Shown here: positions 24,578 to 32,961 of the stretch, one piece after another | How positions within the stretch are numbered: position 1 is the first letter of the stretch | Layout of the letters: each line of letters begins with the position of its first letter | NCBI GenBank assembly: GCA_021286855.1 | Contig: JAJTBO010000005.1 | Location: 62,001 to 126,000, forward strand | From: Hyphomicrobiales bacterium | Lineage (GTDB): Bacteria; Pseudomonadota; Alphaproteobacteria; Rhizobiales; Ancalomicrobiaceae | DNA length: 64,000 nucleotides | Reading direction: 5' to 3' | Position numbers and translations under genes: made by a program | The notes under the pieces: generated by a model | Seen by the model: the letters and a program-made list of their open reading frames with translations, nothing else | Databases searched by the model: none | Told to the model about the DNA's origin: nothing

Positions 24578-25923
24578 ACCGGGCGCCCGTTCTGGTCGTC
24601 GGCGGGGGCCCCGCCGGTCTCGCCGCCGCGGCGCGTCTGGCGGATGCCGGACGCGCGGTCGACCTCGTCGAACTGAGGCCCGCCCTCGGCGGCGCCTATC
24701 ATCGCCGTCCGATTCCGGGGGTCGCGCCCTGGCCGATCGGCCGCGCCGGCGAAGCGCGCTGGACGCGGCTCGCCGCCGGGATCGAGCGGCCGGAGATCCG
24801 CGTCCGCCTCAGAACCGGCTTTCTCGGCGTCGACGGAGCCGGCTTCACCCTGCTCGACGACCGGACGACCGGGCGGGTCGAGACGATGCGGCCGGCGGCG
24901 ATCGTGATCGCGACCGGCGCGGTCGAAATGGTCCGGCCGCGCTCCGGTTGGGAGCTGCCGGGGGTGACCACGGCCGGCGGCCTGCAGGTGATGATGAAGG
25001 AGACCGGCCGGATCCCCGAGGGGCGCATCCTGCTCGCCGGCTCCGGGCCGCTCCTGGTGGCGCTGGCCGGACAGATGGTCGCCGCCGGACGTCCGCCGGC
25101 GGCGATCGTCGAAACCGGCGATCCCTTCGCCCATCCGATCGCCGGGCTCGGCCTCCTCGCCCATCCCGGCCCGCTCCTCGAAGCGGCCGGCCACATGGCG
25201 CGGATCTTCGCCGCGCGCGTGCCCTGGCGGCGCGCGACCACGCTCGAGGCGATCGAGCCGACCGACGCCGGCCTCGCCGTCACGCTCGTCGATCGACGCG
25301 GCGCGCGCGAACGGATCGTGGTCGATCGGGTCGCGCTGCACGACGGCATCCGTTCGAACGACCACGGCTTCCCGGAAGCCTCGCCGACCGCCTCGGCCCT
25401 GCCCTTCGTCGCCTGGGCCGGCGACTGCCGCGAAGTGCTCGGCGTGGCGGCGGCCGAAATCGACGGCGCCCGGATCGGCGAGGAGATCGCGGCGCGGCTC
25501 GCCGGCGCGCCGATCGCGACGACGTCGGCGATCCGGCGGTTGGCCGCGGCCCGACAGGCGCAGGACGTGCTCGCCCGGGTCTTCGCGCCGGCGCGTCCGC
25601 CGACGCCGATCGAGCGGCTGCCGCGAGAAACGATCCTCTGCCGCTGCGAGGGGCGCACCGTCGGCGATCTCGTCGATCTGCTCGAGGGCGCCGACGCGCC
25701 GGGCGGACGCGAGATCAAGCTCTCCGGCCGCTTCTCGATGGGGGCATGCCAGGGCCGCTTCTGCGCCCATTGGGTGGCGGAGGCCGCCGCCGGGCTCCGG
25801 CCCGACGCGCCGCCGCCCACCCCCCACGACCTCACCGGGCGGCGCTGGCCGTCCCGACCCGTGTCGATCGCCGCCTTGGTGGCGTCGAATTCCTCCCCCG
25901 ACGAGCCGACGAGGCCCACATGA
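24574..25923 (+). CDS. FAD/NAD(P)-fold subunit with C-terminal BFD-like [2Fe-2S] domain (HcnB-like)
   Basis: 449 residues. The N-terminal fold NRAPVLVVGGGPAGLAAAARLADAG binds FAD, and IVIATGAVEMVRPRSGWELPGVTTAGGLQ is the motif of the sarcosine oxidase alpha/HcnB group. Near the end, ILCRCEGRTVGDL and GACQGRFC give the four cysteines of a BFD-like cluster. Both ends overlap the neighbouring genes by four bases. The three genes are best read as one complex. Confidence 0.92.
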   Translation: MNRAPVLVVGGGPAGLAAAARLADAGRAVDLVELRPALGGAYHRRPIPGVAPWPIGRAGEARWTRLAAGIERPEIRVRLRTGFLGVDGAGFTLLDDRTTGRVETMRPAAIVIATGAVEMVRPRSGWELPGVTTAGGLQVMMKETGRIPEGRILLAGSGPLLVALAGQMVAAGRPPAAIVETGDPFAHPIAGLGLLAHPGPLLEAAGHMARIFAARVPWRRATTLEAIEPTDAGLAVTLVDRRGARERIVVDRVALHDGIRSNDHGFPEASPTASALPFVAWAGDCREVLGVAAAEIDGARIGEEIAARLAGAPIATTSAIRRLAAARQAQDVLARVFAPARPPTPIERLPRETILCRCEGRTVGDLVDLLEGADAPGGREIKLSGRFSMGACQGRFCAHWVAEAAAGLRPDAPPPTPHDLTGRRWPSRPVSIAALVASNSSPDEPTRPT

Positions 25924-27317
25924 CCCTGCCGCAGCGCCTTCCGATCGAGAGTGAGACCACTCTCCGCATCGCCTCGCCCTTCGACGGGCGGTCGATCGGC
26001 GACGTTCCCCTCGCCTCTCCGAGCGACGTCGCCGCCGCCGTCATCCGCGCCAAGGCGGCCGCGAGCGCCTTCCGTGGCTCGACCCCGGCCGAGCGCCGCG
26101 CGCTGCTCCATCGTCTCGCCGACGCCGTCGCCGGCGACGCCGCGACGCTCGCCGGACTGATCTCGGGCGAAGTCGGCAAGACCATCCGCGAGGCGCGCAA
26201 CGAGGTGCGCCGCGCCGGCAACACGCTGCGGCTCTCCGGCGACGCCGGAACCTTCCTCGACGGCGAGGTGCTCCACTGCGGCATCGTCGAAGGCGGCGCG
26301 GACAAGCTCGCCCGGATCACCTGGGAGCCGGTCGGCGTCGTCGGCGCGGTGACGCCGTTCAACTATCCGCTGAACCTGCTCTGCCACAAACTCGGGCCGG
26401 CGATCGCGGCCGGAAACGCCGTCGTCGCCAAGCCGTCGCCGAAGGCCCCGCTCGCCGCCCATCGGCTCGCCGAACTGGCGATCGCGGCCGGTTGGCCGAA
26501 GGATCTCTTCCAGGTCGTCCACGGCGGCGCCGAGGCCGCGATCGCGCTCGCCCGCGCGCCGATCGACCTCCTCTCCTTCACCGGCGGTCCGGCCGGCGGC
26601 CTCGCCCTGAAGAACGCCTGCGGACTGGTGCGCTGCCTGATGGAGCTCGGCGGCAACGATCCGCTGTTCGTGCTGCCCGACGCCGATCTCGACCGGGCGG
26701 TGGCGACGACCATCGGCCATCGCTTCGAAATCGCCGGCCAGAGCTGCGCCGCGGTGAAGAAGCTCTATCTGCACGAGGACATCGCCGAAGCCTTCCTCGA
26801 CCGTCTCGTCCCGGCCGTCGCCGCGCATCGGACCGGCGATCCTACCGACGAGGCGACCGACATGGGCCCGGTGATCGACCACGCCGCGGCGGAGGAAGTC
26901 GAACGGCGCATCGCCGCCACCATCGCCGGCGGCGCGCGGCTCCTCGCCGGCGGGACGCGCGTCGACACGTTGGTCGCGCCGACCATTCTCGCCGACGTCG
27001 CCGTCGACGCTCCGGTGATCGCCGACGAGACCTTCGGCCCGGTGATCGCGATGCGACGGTTCGCCGACGTAGGCGCGGCGATCGCCGAGGTCAACGCCGG
27101 CGCCTGGGGCCTTCAGGCCGGCGTCTTCACCAACGACCACGCGGCGATCAAGCGGTTCTCGCGCGATCTCGTCGTCGGCGGCGTGATGATCAACGAAGGG
27201 CCGGACTTCCGCGCCGAACACGTCCCCTTCGGCGGGGTCAAGGGCTCGGGTCTCGGCCGCGAGGGCGTCCGGGTGGCGCTGCGCGAAATGTCCGAGACCA
27301 AGGTCGTGATCGATTGA
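25920..27317 (+). CDS. NAD(P)-dependent aldehyde dehydrogenase
   Basis: 465 residues starting in the ATGA overlap. Rossmann region VTPFNYPLNLLCHKLGPAIAAGNAVVAKPS, the glutamate in LMELGGNDPL and catalytic cysteine in IAGQSCAAVKK are all present. GQSCAAVKK is the variant seen in GapN, phosphonoacetaldehyde and related semialdehyde dehydrogenases. In this operon it probably oxidises a semialdehyde such as 2-oxoglutarate semialdehyde or aspartate semialdehyde. It is 11 bases from the DapB-like gene. Confidence 0.93.
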   Translation: MTLPQRLPIESETTLRIASPFDGRSIGDVPLASPSDVAAAVIRAKAAASAFRGSTPAERRALLHRLADAVAGDAATLAGLISGEVGKTIREARNEVRRAGNTLRLSGDAGTFLDGEVLHCGIVEGGADKLARITWEPVGVVGAVTPFNYPLNLLCHKLGPAIAAGNAVVAKPSPKAPLAAHRLAELAIAAGWPKDLFQVVHGGAEAAIALARAPIDLLSFTGGPAGGLALKNACGLVRCLMELGGNDPLFVLPDADLDRAVATTIGHRFEIAGQSCAAVKKLYLHEDIAEAFLDRLVPAVAAHRTGDPTDEATDMGPVIDHAAAEEVERRIAATIAGGARLLAGGTRVDTLVAPTILADVAVDAPVIADETFGPVIAMRRFADVGAAIAEVNAGAWGLQAGVFTNDHAAIKRFSRDLVVGGVMINEGPDFRAEHVPFGGVKGSGLGREGVRVALREMSETKVVID

Positions 27318-27328
27318 GGAGGAAAGCC

Positions 27329-28084
27329 ATGCGCGTCGCCGTCATGGGCGCATCCGGCCGGGTCGGCCTGCGGTTGGTCGAGGCGGTCCTGAAGGATCCC
27401 GGCCTCGAACTCGCCGCCGCCCTGGTCTCGCCGACCTCGCGTCTCCTCGGTCGCACGGTCGAGGGCACGACGCTCGAATATCGCCCGATCGAGCCGAGCC
27501 TCGACGCCCATGCCGACGTCTTCGTCGACTTCTCCAGCCCCAAGGCGACGTTGGCCCTGCTCGACTCCATGGGCGACAAGCCCTTGCCGGTGGTGATCGG
27601 CACCACCGGTTTCGACGCCTCGCAGGAAGCGGCGCTCGACGCCCATGCGGAGAAACGTCCGCTCTTGATCGAACCGAACTTCGCGCTCGGCTTCGACGCC
27701 TTCGAACGGGCCGTCGCCGACGCCGTGCGCCACGATCCCGGCGCCGAGGCGACGGTGCTCGAGACCTATCACGCCCGCAAGAAGGCCGAACCCTCCGGCA
27801 CTTCGCGCCGCGTGGCGCGGATGATCGCTCGCCTGCGCCGGGAGGCGACCGGACTAGACCTCGGCGAACCGTCGATCGTGGTCCGCCGCGAAGGCGACGT
27901 GGTCGGTCTCACCGAGGTGCGCATCGGCCTCGGACCGGCCGAGCTGCGCTTCGCCCACGAGGTGCACGATCTCGCAGCCTTCGCCGAAGGCGCTCTCTCC
28001 GCCGCCCGCCGCTTCGTCGCGGCGACGCCCGAACCCGGCCGCTTCGGCCGCGATCTCACCCGAACCCGGAGGTCCACGTCATGA
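27329..28084 (+). CDS. Dihydrodipicolinate reductase (DapB)-like protein, divergent paralogue
   Basis: 251 residues, close to DapB length. Nucleotide fold MRVAVMGASGRVGLRLVEAV, DFSSPKATLALL, VVIGTTGFDASQ and EPNFALGFDAFER follow DapB order. The catalytic segment reads LETYHARKKAEPSGTS where biosynthetic DapB usually has E-x-H-H-x-x-K-x-DAPSGT, so one histidine and the Asp are replaced. A strong GAGGAGGAAAG precedes the ATG, and the stop overlaps the DapA-like start. These changes and the catabolic neighbours suggest a substrate other than, or a direction opposite to, lysine biosynthesis. Confidence 0.85.
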   Translation: MRVAVMGASGRVGLRLVEAVLKDPGLELAAALVSPTSRLLGRTVEGTTLEYRPIEPSLDAHADVFVDFSSPKATLALLDSMGDKPLPVVIGTTGFDASQEAALDAHAEKRPLLIEPNFALGFDAFERAVADAVRHDPGAEATVLETYHARKKAEPSGTSRRVARMIARLRREATGLDLGEPSIVVRREGDVVGLTEVRIGLGPAELRFAHEVHDLAAFAEGALSAARRFVAATPEPGRFGRDLTRTRRSTS

Positions 28085-29004
28085 CCGACGTCCTCGATCC
28101 GAGCCGCTGGAGCGGCGTCTTCACCGCCCTCGTCACGCCGTTTCGCGACGACGCGATCGACTTCGACGCCTACGACGCCCTGGTCGAACGCCAGCTCGAG
28201 GCCGGGGTGGCGGGTCTCGTTCCGGTCGGCACCACCGGCGAGGCGGCGACGCTCTCCGACGCCGAGGCCGTCGCCCTGATCGAGCGCACGGTGAAGGCGG
28301 TCCGAGGCCGAGCGCTGGTCGTCGCCGGGGCCGGGGCCAACGACACGGCGAAGACCATCGCCAAGGTCCGGGCGGCGGAGGCCGCCGGCGCCGACGCCGT
28401 CCTGGTCGTCACGCCCTACTACAACAAGCCGGGGCAGGCCGGCCTCCTCGCCCATTACGACGCCGTCGCGACCGCGACCGCGCTGCCGATCATGCTCTAT
28501 TCTGTGCCGGGCCGGACCGGCGTCGAGATCGCGCCGGAGACCTGTGCCCGCCTGATGGAGGGCCACGCCAACATTCGGGTGATCAAGGAGGCCGGCGGCT
28601 CGGTCGAACGGGTGACGAAGCTCAGGGCCGTCTGCGGTTCCGATCTCCTGATCCATTCCGGCGACGACGCCCTCACCCTGCCCTTCCTGTCGCTCGGCGC
28701 GATCGGCGTGACCAGCGTCCTCTCCAACATCCTGCCGGAGAGCGTCGTGGCGATGGTCGAGGCGTGGCGGCGCGGCGACCGCGCCGAAGCGCTGCGGCTG
28801 CACGAGGCCCTGGCGACGGCGACCGCCGCGATGTTCGTCGAGACCAATCCGGCCCCGGTCAAGGCGGCGTTGGCGATGGCCGGCCGGATCGCCCCGGAGC
28901 TGCGTCTGCCGCTCGTTTCGGTCTCGGCCGCCTCGCAGGCCACGATCGCCTCCGCGCTTTCGGGCTTCGGCGTCCTGCCGGCGAGCGCGGACCGCGCCGC
29001 ATGA
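28081..29004 (+). CDS. DapA/N-acetylneuraminate lyase-family aldolase or deaminase
   Basis: 307 residues. VPVGTTGEAATLS, VVTPYYNKPGQAGLLAHYDAVA, MLYSVPGRTGVEI (the DHDPS arginine retained) and Schiff-base lysine in IRVIKEAGGS are all seen. This is close to real dihydrodipicolinate synthase. In hydroxyproline pathways a DapA relative deaminates pyrroline-4-hydroxy-2-carboxylate; here the well-kept DHDPS active site also allows retro-aldol cleavage of hydroxytetrahydrodipicolinate. Overlaps dapB-like by four bases. Confidence 0.9.
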   Translation: MTDVLDPSRWSGVFTALVTPFRDDAIDFDAYDALVERQLEAGVAGLVPVGTTGEAATLSDAEAVALIERTVKAVRGRALVVAGAGANDTAKTIAKVRAAEAAGADAVLVVTPYYNKPGQAGLLAHYDAVATATALPIMLYSVPGRTGVEIAPETCARLMEGHANIRVIKEAGGSVERVTKLRAVCGSDLLIHSGDDALTLPFLSLGAIGVTSVLSNILPESVVAMVEAWRRGDRAEALRLHEALATATAAMFVETNPAPVKAALAMAGRIAPELRLPLVSVSAASQATIASALSGFGVLPASADRAA

Positions 29005-29010
29005 GGCCAG

Positions 29011-29030
29011 TCGATCGCCCTACAAGAAAA
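29011..29030 (-). promoter_or_regulatory. Recurrent motif, inverted copy 3, before the ABC permease gene
   Basis: On the minus strand TTTTCTTGTAGGGCGATCGA matches copy 1 at 22040 over TTCTTGTAGG and a following GATCGA. It lies in the 154-base gap between the DapA-like and permease genes, which otherwise holds nothing obvious. Confidence 0.5.
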
Positions 29031-29158
29031 ACCACAAGCCATCCCAGACCCTTGGGATTGCGGGCCGGGCTCCGGCCTTCGAAGATGACGTTCGGCGCGG
29101 GGGGCGAAGCCTCGTCCCCCACGCGATCTCGGCGCGAACCGACGGCGGGAGATCCGGC

Positions 29159-29824
29159 ATGACCTATCATTGGGACTTCCACGTCGTCGCCCAGTATCTC
29201 GATCTGTTCCTGTGGGGCGTGGTCTATACCGTGCTCTACACGGTCGGCTCGATCGTGATCGGCGTGCTGATGGGCGCGCTGCTCTGCGGCGCGCGGCTCT
29301 CGTCCTGGGCCGTGCTGCGCGGCGGCGCCCGCGTATTCCAGGAACTCTTCCGCTGCACGCCGCTGCTCGTCCAGCTGCTCTGGGTCTACTACGCGCTGCC
29401 GCTCTTGCTCGGCACGACGATCGACAACCGCGCCGCCGCCCTGCTGACGCTGTCCTGCTACGTCGGGGCGTTCTACGCCGAGATCTTCCGCGCCGGCATC
29501 GTGTCGATCGACAAGGGCCAGCGCGAGGCGGCTCTGGCGCTCGGCATGAACAGATCTCAATCGATGCGGCGGATCGTGCTGCCGCAGGCGGTCAAGCGGA
29601 TGCTGCCGTCGTTCATCAACCAGTCGGTGATCCAGTTCAAGAACACCTCGCTCGTCTCGGTGATCTCGGTCGCCGACCTCGCCTACATGGCCTCGGTGGT
29701 CAACGGCCAGACCTATCGGCCGCTCGAGTCCTACACCGTGATGGCGCTGTTCTACATCGCCATGCTGCTGCCGCTGACGCAGGCGGCCGACTACATCGAA
29801 AAGCGCCTCGCGGCGAGCGATTGA
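29159..29824 (+). CDS. Amino-acid ABC transporter permease (HisM/GlnP type)
   Basis: 221 residues with about five membrane segments. ARVFQELFRCTPLLVQLLWVYYALP and the EAA loop REAALALGMNRSQSMRRIVLPQAVKRMLPSFINQ are diagnostic for polar amino-acid importers. Only one permease gene is present, so it may work as a homodimer. The ATPase gene follows after 12 bases. Confidence 0.95.
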   Translation: MTYHWDFHVVAQYLDLFLWGVVYTVLYTVGSIVIGVLMGALLCGARLSSWAVLRGGARVFQELFRCTPLLVQLLWVYYALPLLLGTTIDNRAAALLTLSCYVGAFYAEIFRAGIVSIDKGQREAALALGMNRSQSMRRIVLPQAVKRMLPSFINQSVIQFKNTSLVSVISVADLAYMASVVNGQTYRPLESYTVMALFYIAMLLPLTQAADYIEKRLAASD

Positions 29825-29836
29825 GAGGACGACGGC

Positions 29837-30607
29837 ATGAACGACGCGACCCGCGAAGGCCCGATCCTCGAAGCGATCGGCATCCGCAAGAGCTTCGGCC
29901 CGCTCGAGGTGCTGAAGGGGATCGATCTCGAGCTCGCCCGCGGCGAGGTGGTCGCCCTGATCGGCCCGTCCGGCTCGGGCAAGTCCACCTTCATCCGCTG
30001 CCTCAACATGCTGGAGACGCCGACCGACGGCGTGGTGCGCTTTCGCGGCCGCGCCATCGGCGACGAGTTCAAGGATCGCGGCGAGAGCTACGGCTTCGGC
30101 ACGCTGCGCCGCCACGTCGGCATGGTGTTTCAGCACTTCAACCTGTTTCCGCACATGACGGCGCTCGAGAACGTGATCGAAGGTCCGATCACCGTGCTGA
30201 AGACGCCGAAGGCCGAGGCCGAAGCGAAGGGCCGCGAGCTCCTCGCCCAGGTCGGACTGTCGCAGAAGTGCGACGCCTATCCCGCGCATCTCTCCGGCGG
30301 CCAGAAGCAGCGCGTGGCGATCGCCCGGGCGCTGGCGATGGAGCCGGAGGTGCTGCTGCTCGACGAGGTCACCAGCGCGCTCGATCCCGAATTGGTCGGC
30401 GAAGTGCTCTCGGTGATCCGCCGGCTCGGCGAGGCCGGCATGACGATGGCGATCGTCACCCATGAGATGGCCTTCGCCGCCGACGTCGCGCATCGCGTGT
30501 TGTTCTTCGATCAGGGTGTCGTCGCCGAACACGGAACCGCCGACGACATCCTCGCCCACCCGACGAGCGAACGTCTGCGGGGGTTCCTGGCGCGGTTCCA
30601 TCAGTGA
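29837..30607 (+). CDS. Amino-acid ABC transporter ATP-binding protein
   Basis: 256 residues. Walker A GPSGSGKST, Q-loop MVFQHFNLFPHMTALENV, signature [17 protein letters not shown], Walker B VLLLDEVTSALDPEL and switch VTHEM, all of the GlnQ/HisP group. Partner of the permease just upstream and probably of the receptor at 21103. Confidence 0.96.
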   Translation: MNDATREGPILEAIGIRKSFGPLEVLKGIDLELARGEVVALIGPSGSGKSTFIRCLNMLETPTDGVVRFRGRAIGDEFKDRGESYGFGTLRRHVGMVFQHFNLFPHMTALENVIEGPITVLKTPKAEAEAKGRELLAQVGLSQKCDAYPAHLSGGQKQRVAIARALAMEPEVLLLDEVTSALDPELVGEVLSVIRRLGEAGMTMAIVTHEMAFAADVAHRVLFFDQGVVAEHGTADDILAHPTSERLRGFLARFHQ

Positions 30608-30621
30608 GACGAGGTCGAGTC

Positions 30622-31620
30622 ATGAGGCCGTTCCGGGTGATCGTGGTGGGCGCAGGCCGGGTCGGCATGGCGCTGGCGAAGACGCTCGCCGCCGAGCCGG
30701 GCTTTTCGGTCGTTCTCGTCGACGGCGTCGCCGAGGTGGTCGACCGGGCGCACGGCGCCGGTTTCGACGCGCAGGTCTGCGACGTGCTCGACGAGACGCC
30801 GTTCGCGGCGCTGCTGCGCGGCGGCGATGCGGTCGTGGCGGCGGTGCCGGAGAAACTGGTGCCGCAGGTGGCGGCCACGGCGGCGCGCCTCGGCCTCGCC
30901 CATCTCGACTTCTCCGATCCGCATTCGACCGGGCTGCTGAGGCGCGAGCCGAGCGCCGCCGGTCCGGCGGTGCTGCCGGGCTGCGGCGTATCGCCGGGCC
31001 TCGTCGACGACATCGTCGCCGAGTTGATCGCCGCTTTCGACACGGTCGACGATCTCGTCGTTCGGGTCGGCGCGATCCCGCGCGAACCGAGCGGTCGGCT
31101 CGGCTACGGCGACATCTGGGACGTCAACGGCCTCATCTCCGAATACACTCGTCCGGCCGAGGCCGTCGTCGACGGTCGAGCGACCCGAGTGACGTCGCTC
31201 GGCGGCTACGAAACCTTCGAGTGGAATGGCCGCCCCTACGAGGCCTTCGTCACCGCCGACGGCTCGCGCAGCCTGATGGATCTGTGTCGCGGCCGGGTCG
31301 CCAACGCCGCCTTCAAGACGATCCGCCATCCCGGCCATCTCGACCACATGCTGTTCCTGCTCGACGAGCTGAAGTTGCGGTCGCGCCTCGACATGCTGGC
31401 CAATCTGCTGCGCAACGCCCTGCCGCATCCGAGCGAGGACATGGTGCTGATCCACGTGACGGCGCGGGGCGTGGTCGACGGAGCCGCCGCCGAACGCACG
31501 GCGGTGCGCGAAATCGCCTCCGACCCGAGCGGCGCGAGCGCCTTGGCCTGCGGCGCGGCCCAATATGCGACGGCTCAATTGCAGGCCCTCGCGAGACACG
31601 CCGCCGAGGCGAACGCCTGA
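30622..31620 (+). CDS. Saccharopine dehydrogenase / lysine 6-dehydrogenase-like NAD(P) oxidoreductase
   Basis: 332 residues. FRVIVVGAGRVGMALAKTLAAEPGF is the nucleotide fold, and LPGCGVSPGLVDDIVAELIAAFD with YGDIWDVNGLISEYTRPAEAV matches the saccharopine-dehydrogenase-like family that includes L-lysine 6-dehydrogenase. It is the last gene of the operon, 14 bases after the ATPase. It implies an alpha- or epsilon-amino group is handled by NAD-linked dehydrogenation as well as by the flavin complex. Substrate not identifiable from sequence. Confidence 0.82.
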   Translation: MRPFRVIVVGAGRVGMALAKTLAAEPGFSVVLVDGVAEVVDRAHGAGFDAQVCDVLDETPFAALLRGGDAVVAAVPEKLVPQVAATAARLGLAHLDFSDPHSTGLLRREPSAAGPAVLPGCGVSPGLVDDIVAELIAAFDTVDDLVVRVGAIPREPSGRLGYGDIWDVNGLISEYTRPAEAVVDGRATRVTSLGGYETFEWNGRPYEAFVTADGSRSLMDLCRGRVANAAFKTIRHPGHLDHMLFLLDELKLRSRLDMLANLLRNALPHPSEDMVLIHVTARGVVDGAAAERTAVREIASDPSGASALACGAAQYATAQLQALARHAAEANA

Positions 31621-31670
31621 GGCGCGCGCGAGACCTCCGGAGAAACGGGAAGCGGAGGCCCCAACGCAAA

Positions 31671-31696
31671 CCGACGCGTCCTTTCGGACGCGTCGG
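31671..31696. terminator. Hairpin after the amino-acid operon
   Basis: CCGACGCGTCC-TTTC-GGACGCGTCGG, an eleven-base-pair stem, between convergent transcription units. Confidence 0.65.
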
Positions 31697-31731
31697 AACG
31701 ATGCTCGGGCCGGTACCGGCTCGCCTTCGCC

Positions 31732-31762
31732 CACGACGTTTCGGAAGAACCGAAACGTCGTG
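31732..31762. terminator. Second hairpin, likely terminator of the TRAP operon
   Basis: CACGACGTTTCGG-AAGAA-CCGAAACGTCGTG, a 13-base-pair perfect stem, ten bases past the TRAP receptor stop. With the hairpin at 31671 it separates the two convergent operons. Confidence 0.7.
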
Positions 31763-31771
31763 GCGTCGGCG

Positions 31772-32878
31772 TCACTTGCCGGCGGCCTGCTGGCCGTAGA
31801 CGTAGCTGTCGAAGTTGAACTCCGCGACGCGGAACCAACGGTAGGATTCCTCGCGGAACTTCTTCCACGGCTCGTAGACCTTCTTGAAGGTCGGCGACGA
31901 CGCGGCGGTGTCGTCATAGAGCTTGAACGCCGAAGCGTAGGCCGCGTCAAGGATCTCGCGGCTGAACGGACGCAGCTGCACGCCATGGCCGGCGAGCCGC
32001 ACCATGGCCGCGTAGTTGCGCACGTCGTAGGCCGCCAGCATGTCGGAGTGCGCGATCGCCGCCGCCGCCTTCACGATCGCCTTGTAGTTCTCCGGCAGGG
32101 CCTCGAACTTCTTCTTGTTGAACATGTAGTGGAGCGCCGCCGAACCCTCCCAGAAGGCCGGGTAATAGTAGTACTTGGCGACTTGCCAGAAGCCGAGCCG
32201 CTCGTCGTCGTAGGGACCGACCCACTCGGTCGCGTCGATCGTGCCCTTCTCCAGGGCCGGATAGATGTCGGAGGCGGCGATCTGCTGGGAGACGACGCCG
32301 AGCGGCGCGAGCACCTTGCCGCCGATGCCGCCGATCCGGAACTTGAGGCCCTTCAGGTCGGCGACCGTGTTGATTTCCGAACGGAACCAACCGCCCATCT
32401 GGGTGCCGGTGTTGCCGCCGAGGAAGGAGACGACGCCGTAGTTGGCGTAGAAGTCGTCGAGGATCTGCTGGCCGCCGCCCTGATAGATCCACGCCTGCAT
32501 CTGACGGGCGTTGAGGCCGAAGGGCACGGCCGAGCCGAAGGCGAAGGTCAGATCCTTGCCGATGAAATAGTAGGACGAGGTGTGGCAGGCTTCGACGGTG
32601 TCGTTCTGCACCGCGTCGAGCACCTGCAGCGCCGGCACGATCTCGCCGGCCGGATAGAGCTGGATCTGGAACTTGCCGTCGGTCGCCTCGGCCACGATCT
32701 TGGCGAAGAGCTCCGAGGAGCCGTAGATCGCGTCCGTCGATTTCGGGAAGCTCGACACCAGCCGCCACTTGATGGTCGGCGTGGTCTGCGCGATCGCCGG
32801 GGCCGCGAGCCCCGCCGTTCCGAGCACGGCGCCCGAAGTCGTGATGCCGGCCTTGGCGATGAATGAACGACGGTCCAT
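31772..32878 (-). CDS. TRAP transporter substrate-binding protein, TakP-like (2-oxo acid/monocarboxylate class)
   Basis: 368 residues. Tat-type signal MDRRSFIAKAGITTSGAVLG. The mature part opens IKWRLVSSFPKSTDAIYGSSELFAKIVAEATDG and includes LKFRIGGIGGKVLAPLGV, whose arginine anchors a ligand carboxylate, and GTIDATEWVGPYDDERLGF, characteristic of the TakP/lactate-binding group. Ligands of that group are short 2-oxo or hydroxy acids. It is the distal gene of dctQ-dctM-dctP, adjacent to the monooxygenase region, so it may feed that pathway. Confidence 0.9.
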   Translation of the reverse strand: MDRRSFIAKAGITTSGAVLGTAGLAAPAIAQTTPTIKWRLVSSFPKSTDAIYGSSELFAKIVAEATDGKFQIQLYPAGEIVPALQVLDAVQNDTVEACHTSSYYFIGKDLTFAFGSAVPFGLNARQMQAWIYQGGGQQILDDFYANYGVVSFLGGNTGTQMGGWFRSEINTVADLKGLKFRIGGIGGKVLAPLGVVSQQIAASDIYPALEKGTIDATEWVGPYDDERLGFWQVAKYYYYPAFWEGSAALHYMFNKKKFEALPENYKAIVKAAAAIAHSDMLAAYDVRNYAAMVRLAGHGVQLRPFSREILDAAYASAFKLYDDTAASSPTFKKVYEPWKKFREESYRWFRVAEFNFDSYVYGQQAAGK

Positions 32879-32961
32879 GTTTGCCTCACTGGTCCTGAGC
32901 GCCGATCCGCCGACCCTGGTTCCGGCGAGCGACGTCCGTCTGCCGCTCGGTCCCCTCGCCC

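Noticed and set aside
23148-25923. Hydrogen cyanide synthase hcnABC
   Set aside because: The gene order FAD-2Fe2S-FAD and the amino-acid transporter, aldehyde dehydrogenase and DapA/DapB neighbours fit an amino-acid dehydrogenase better than cyanide production.
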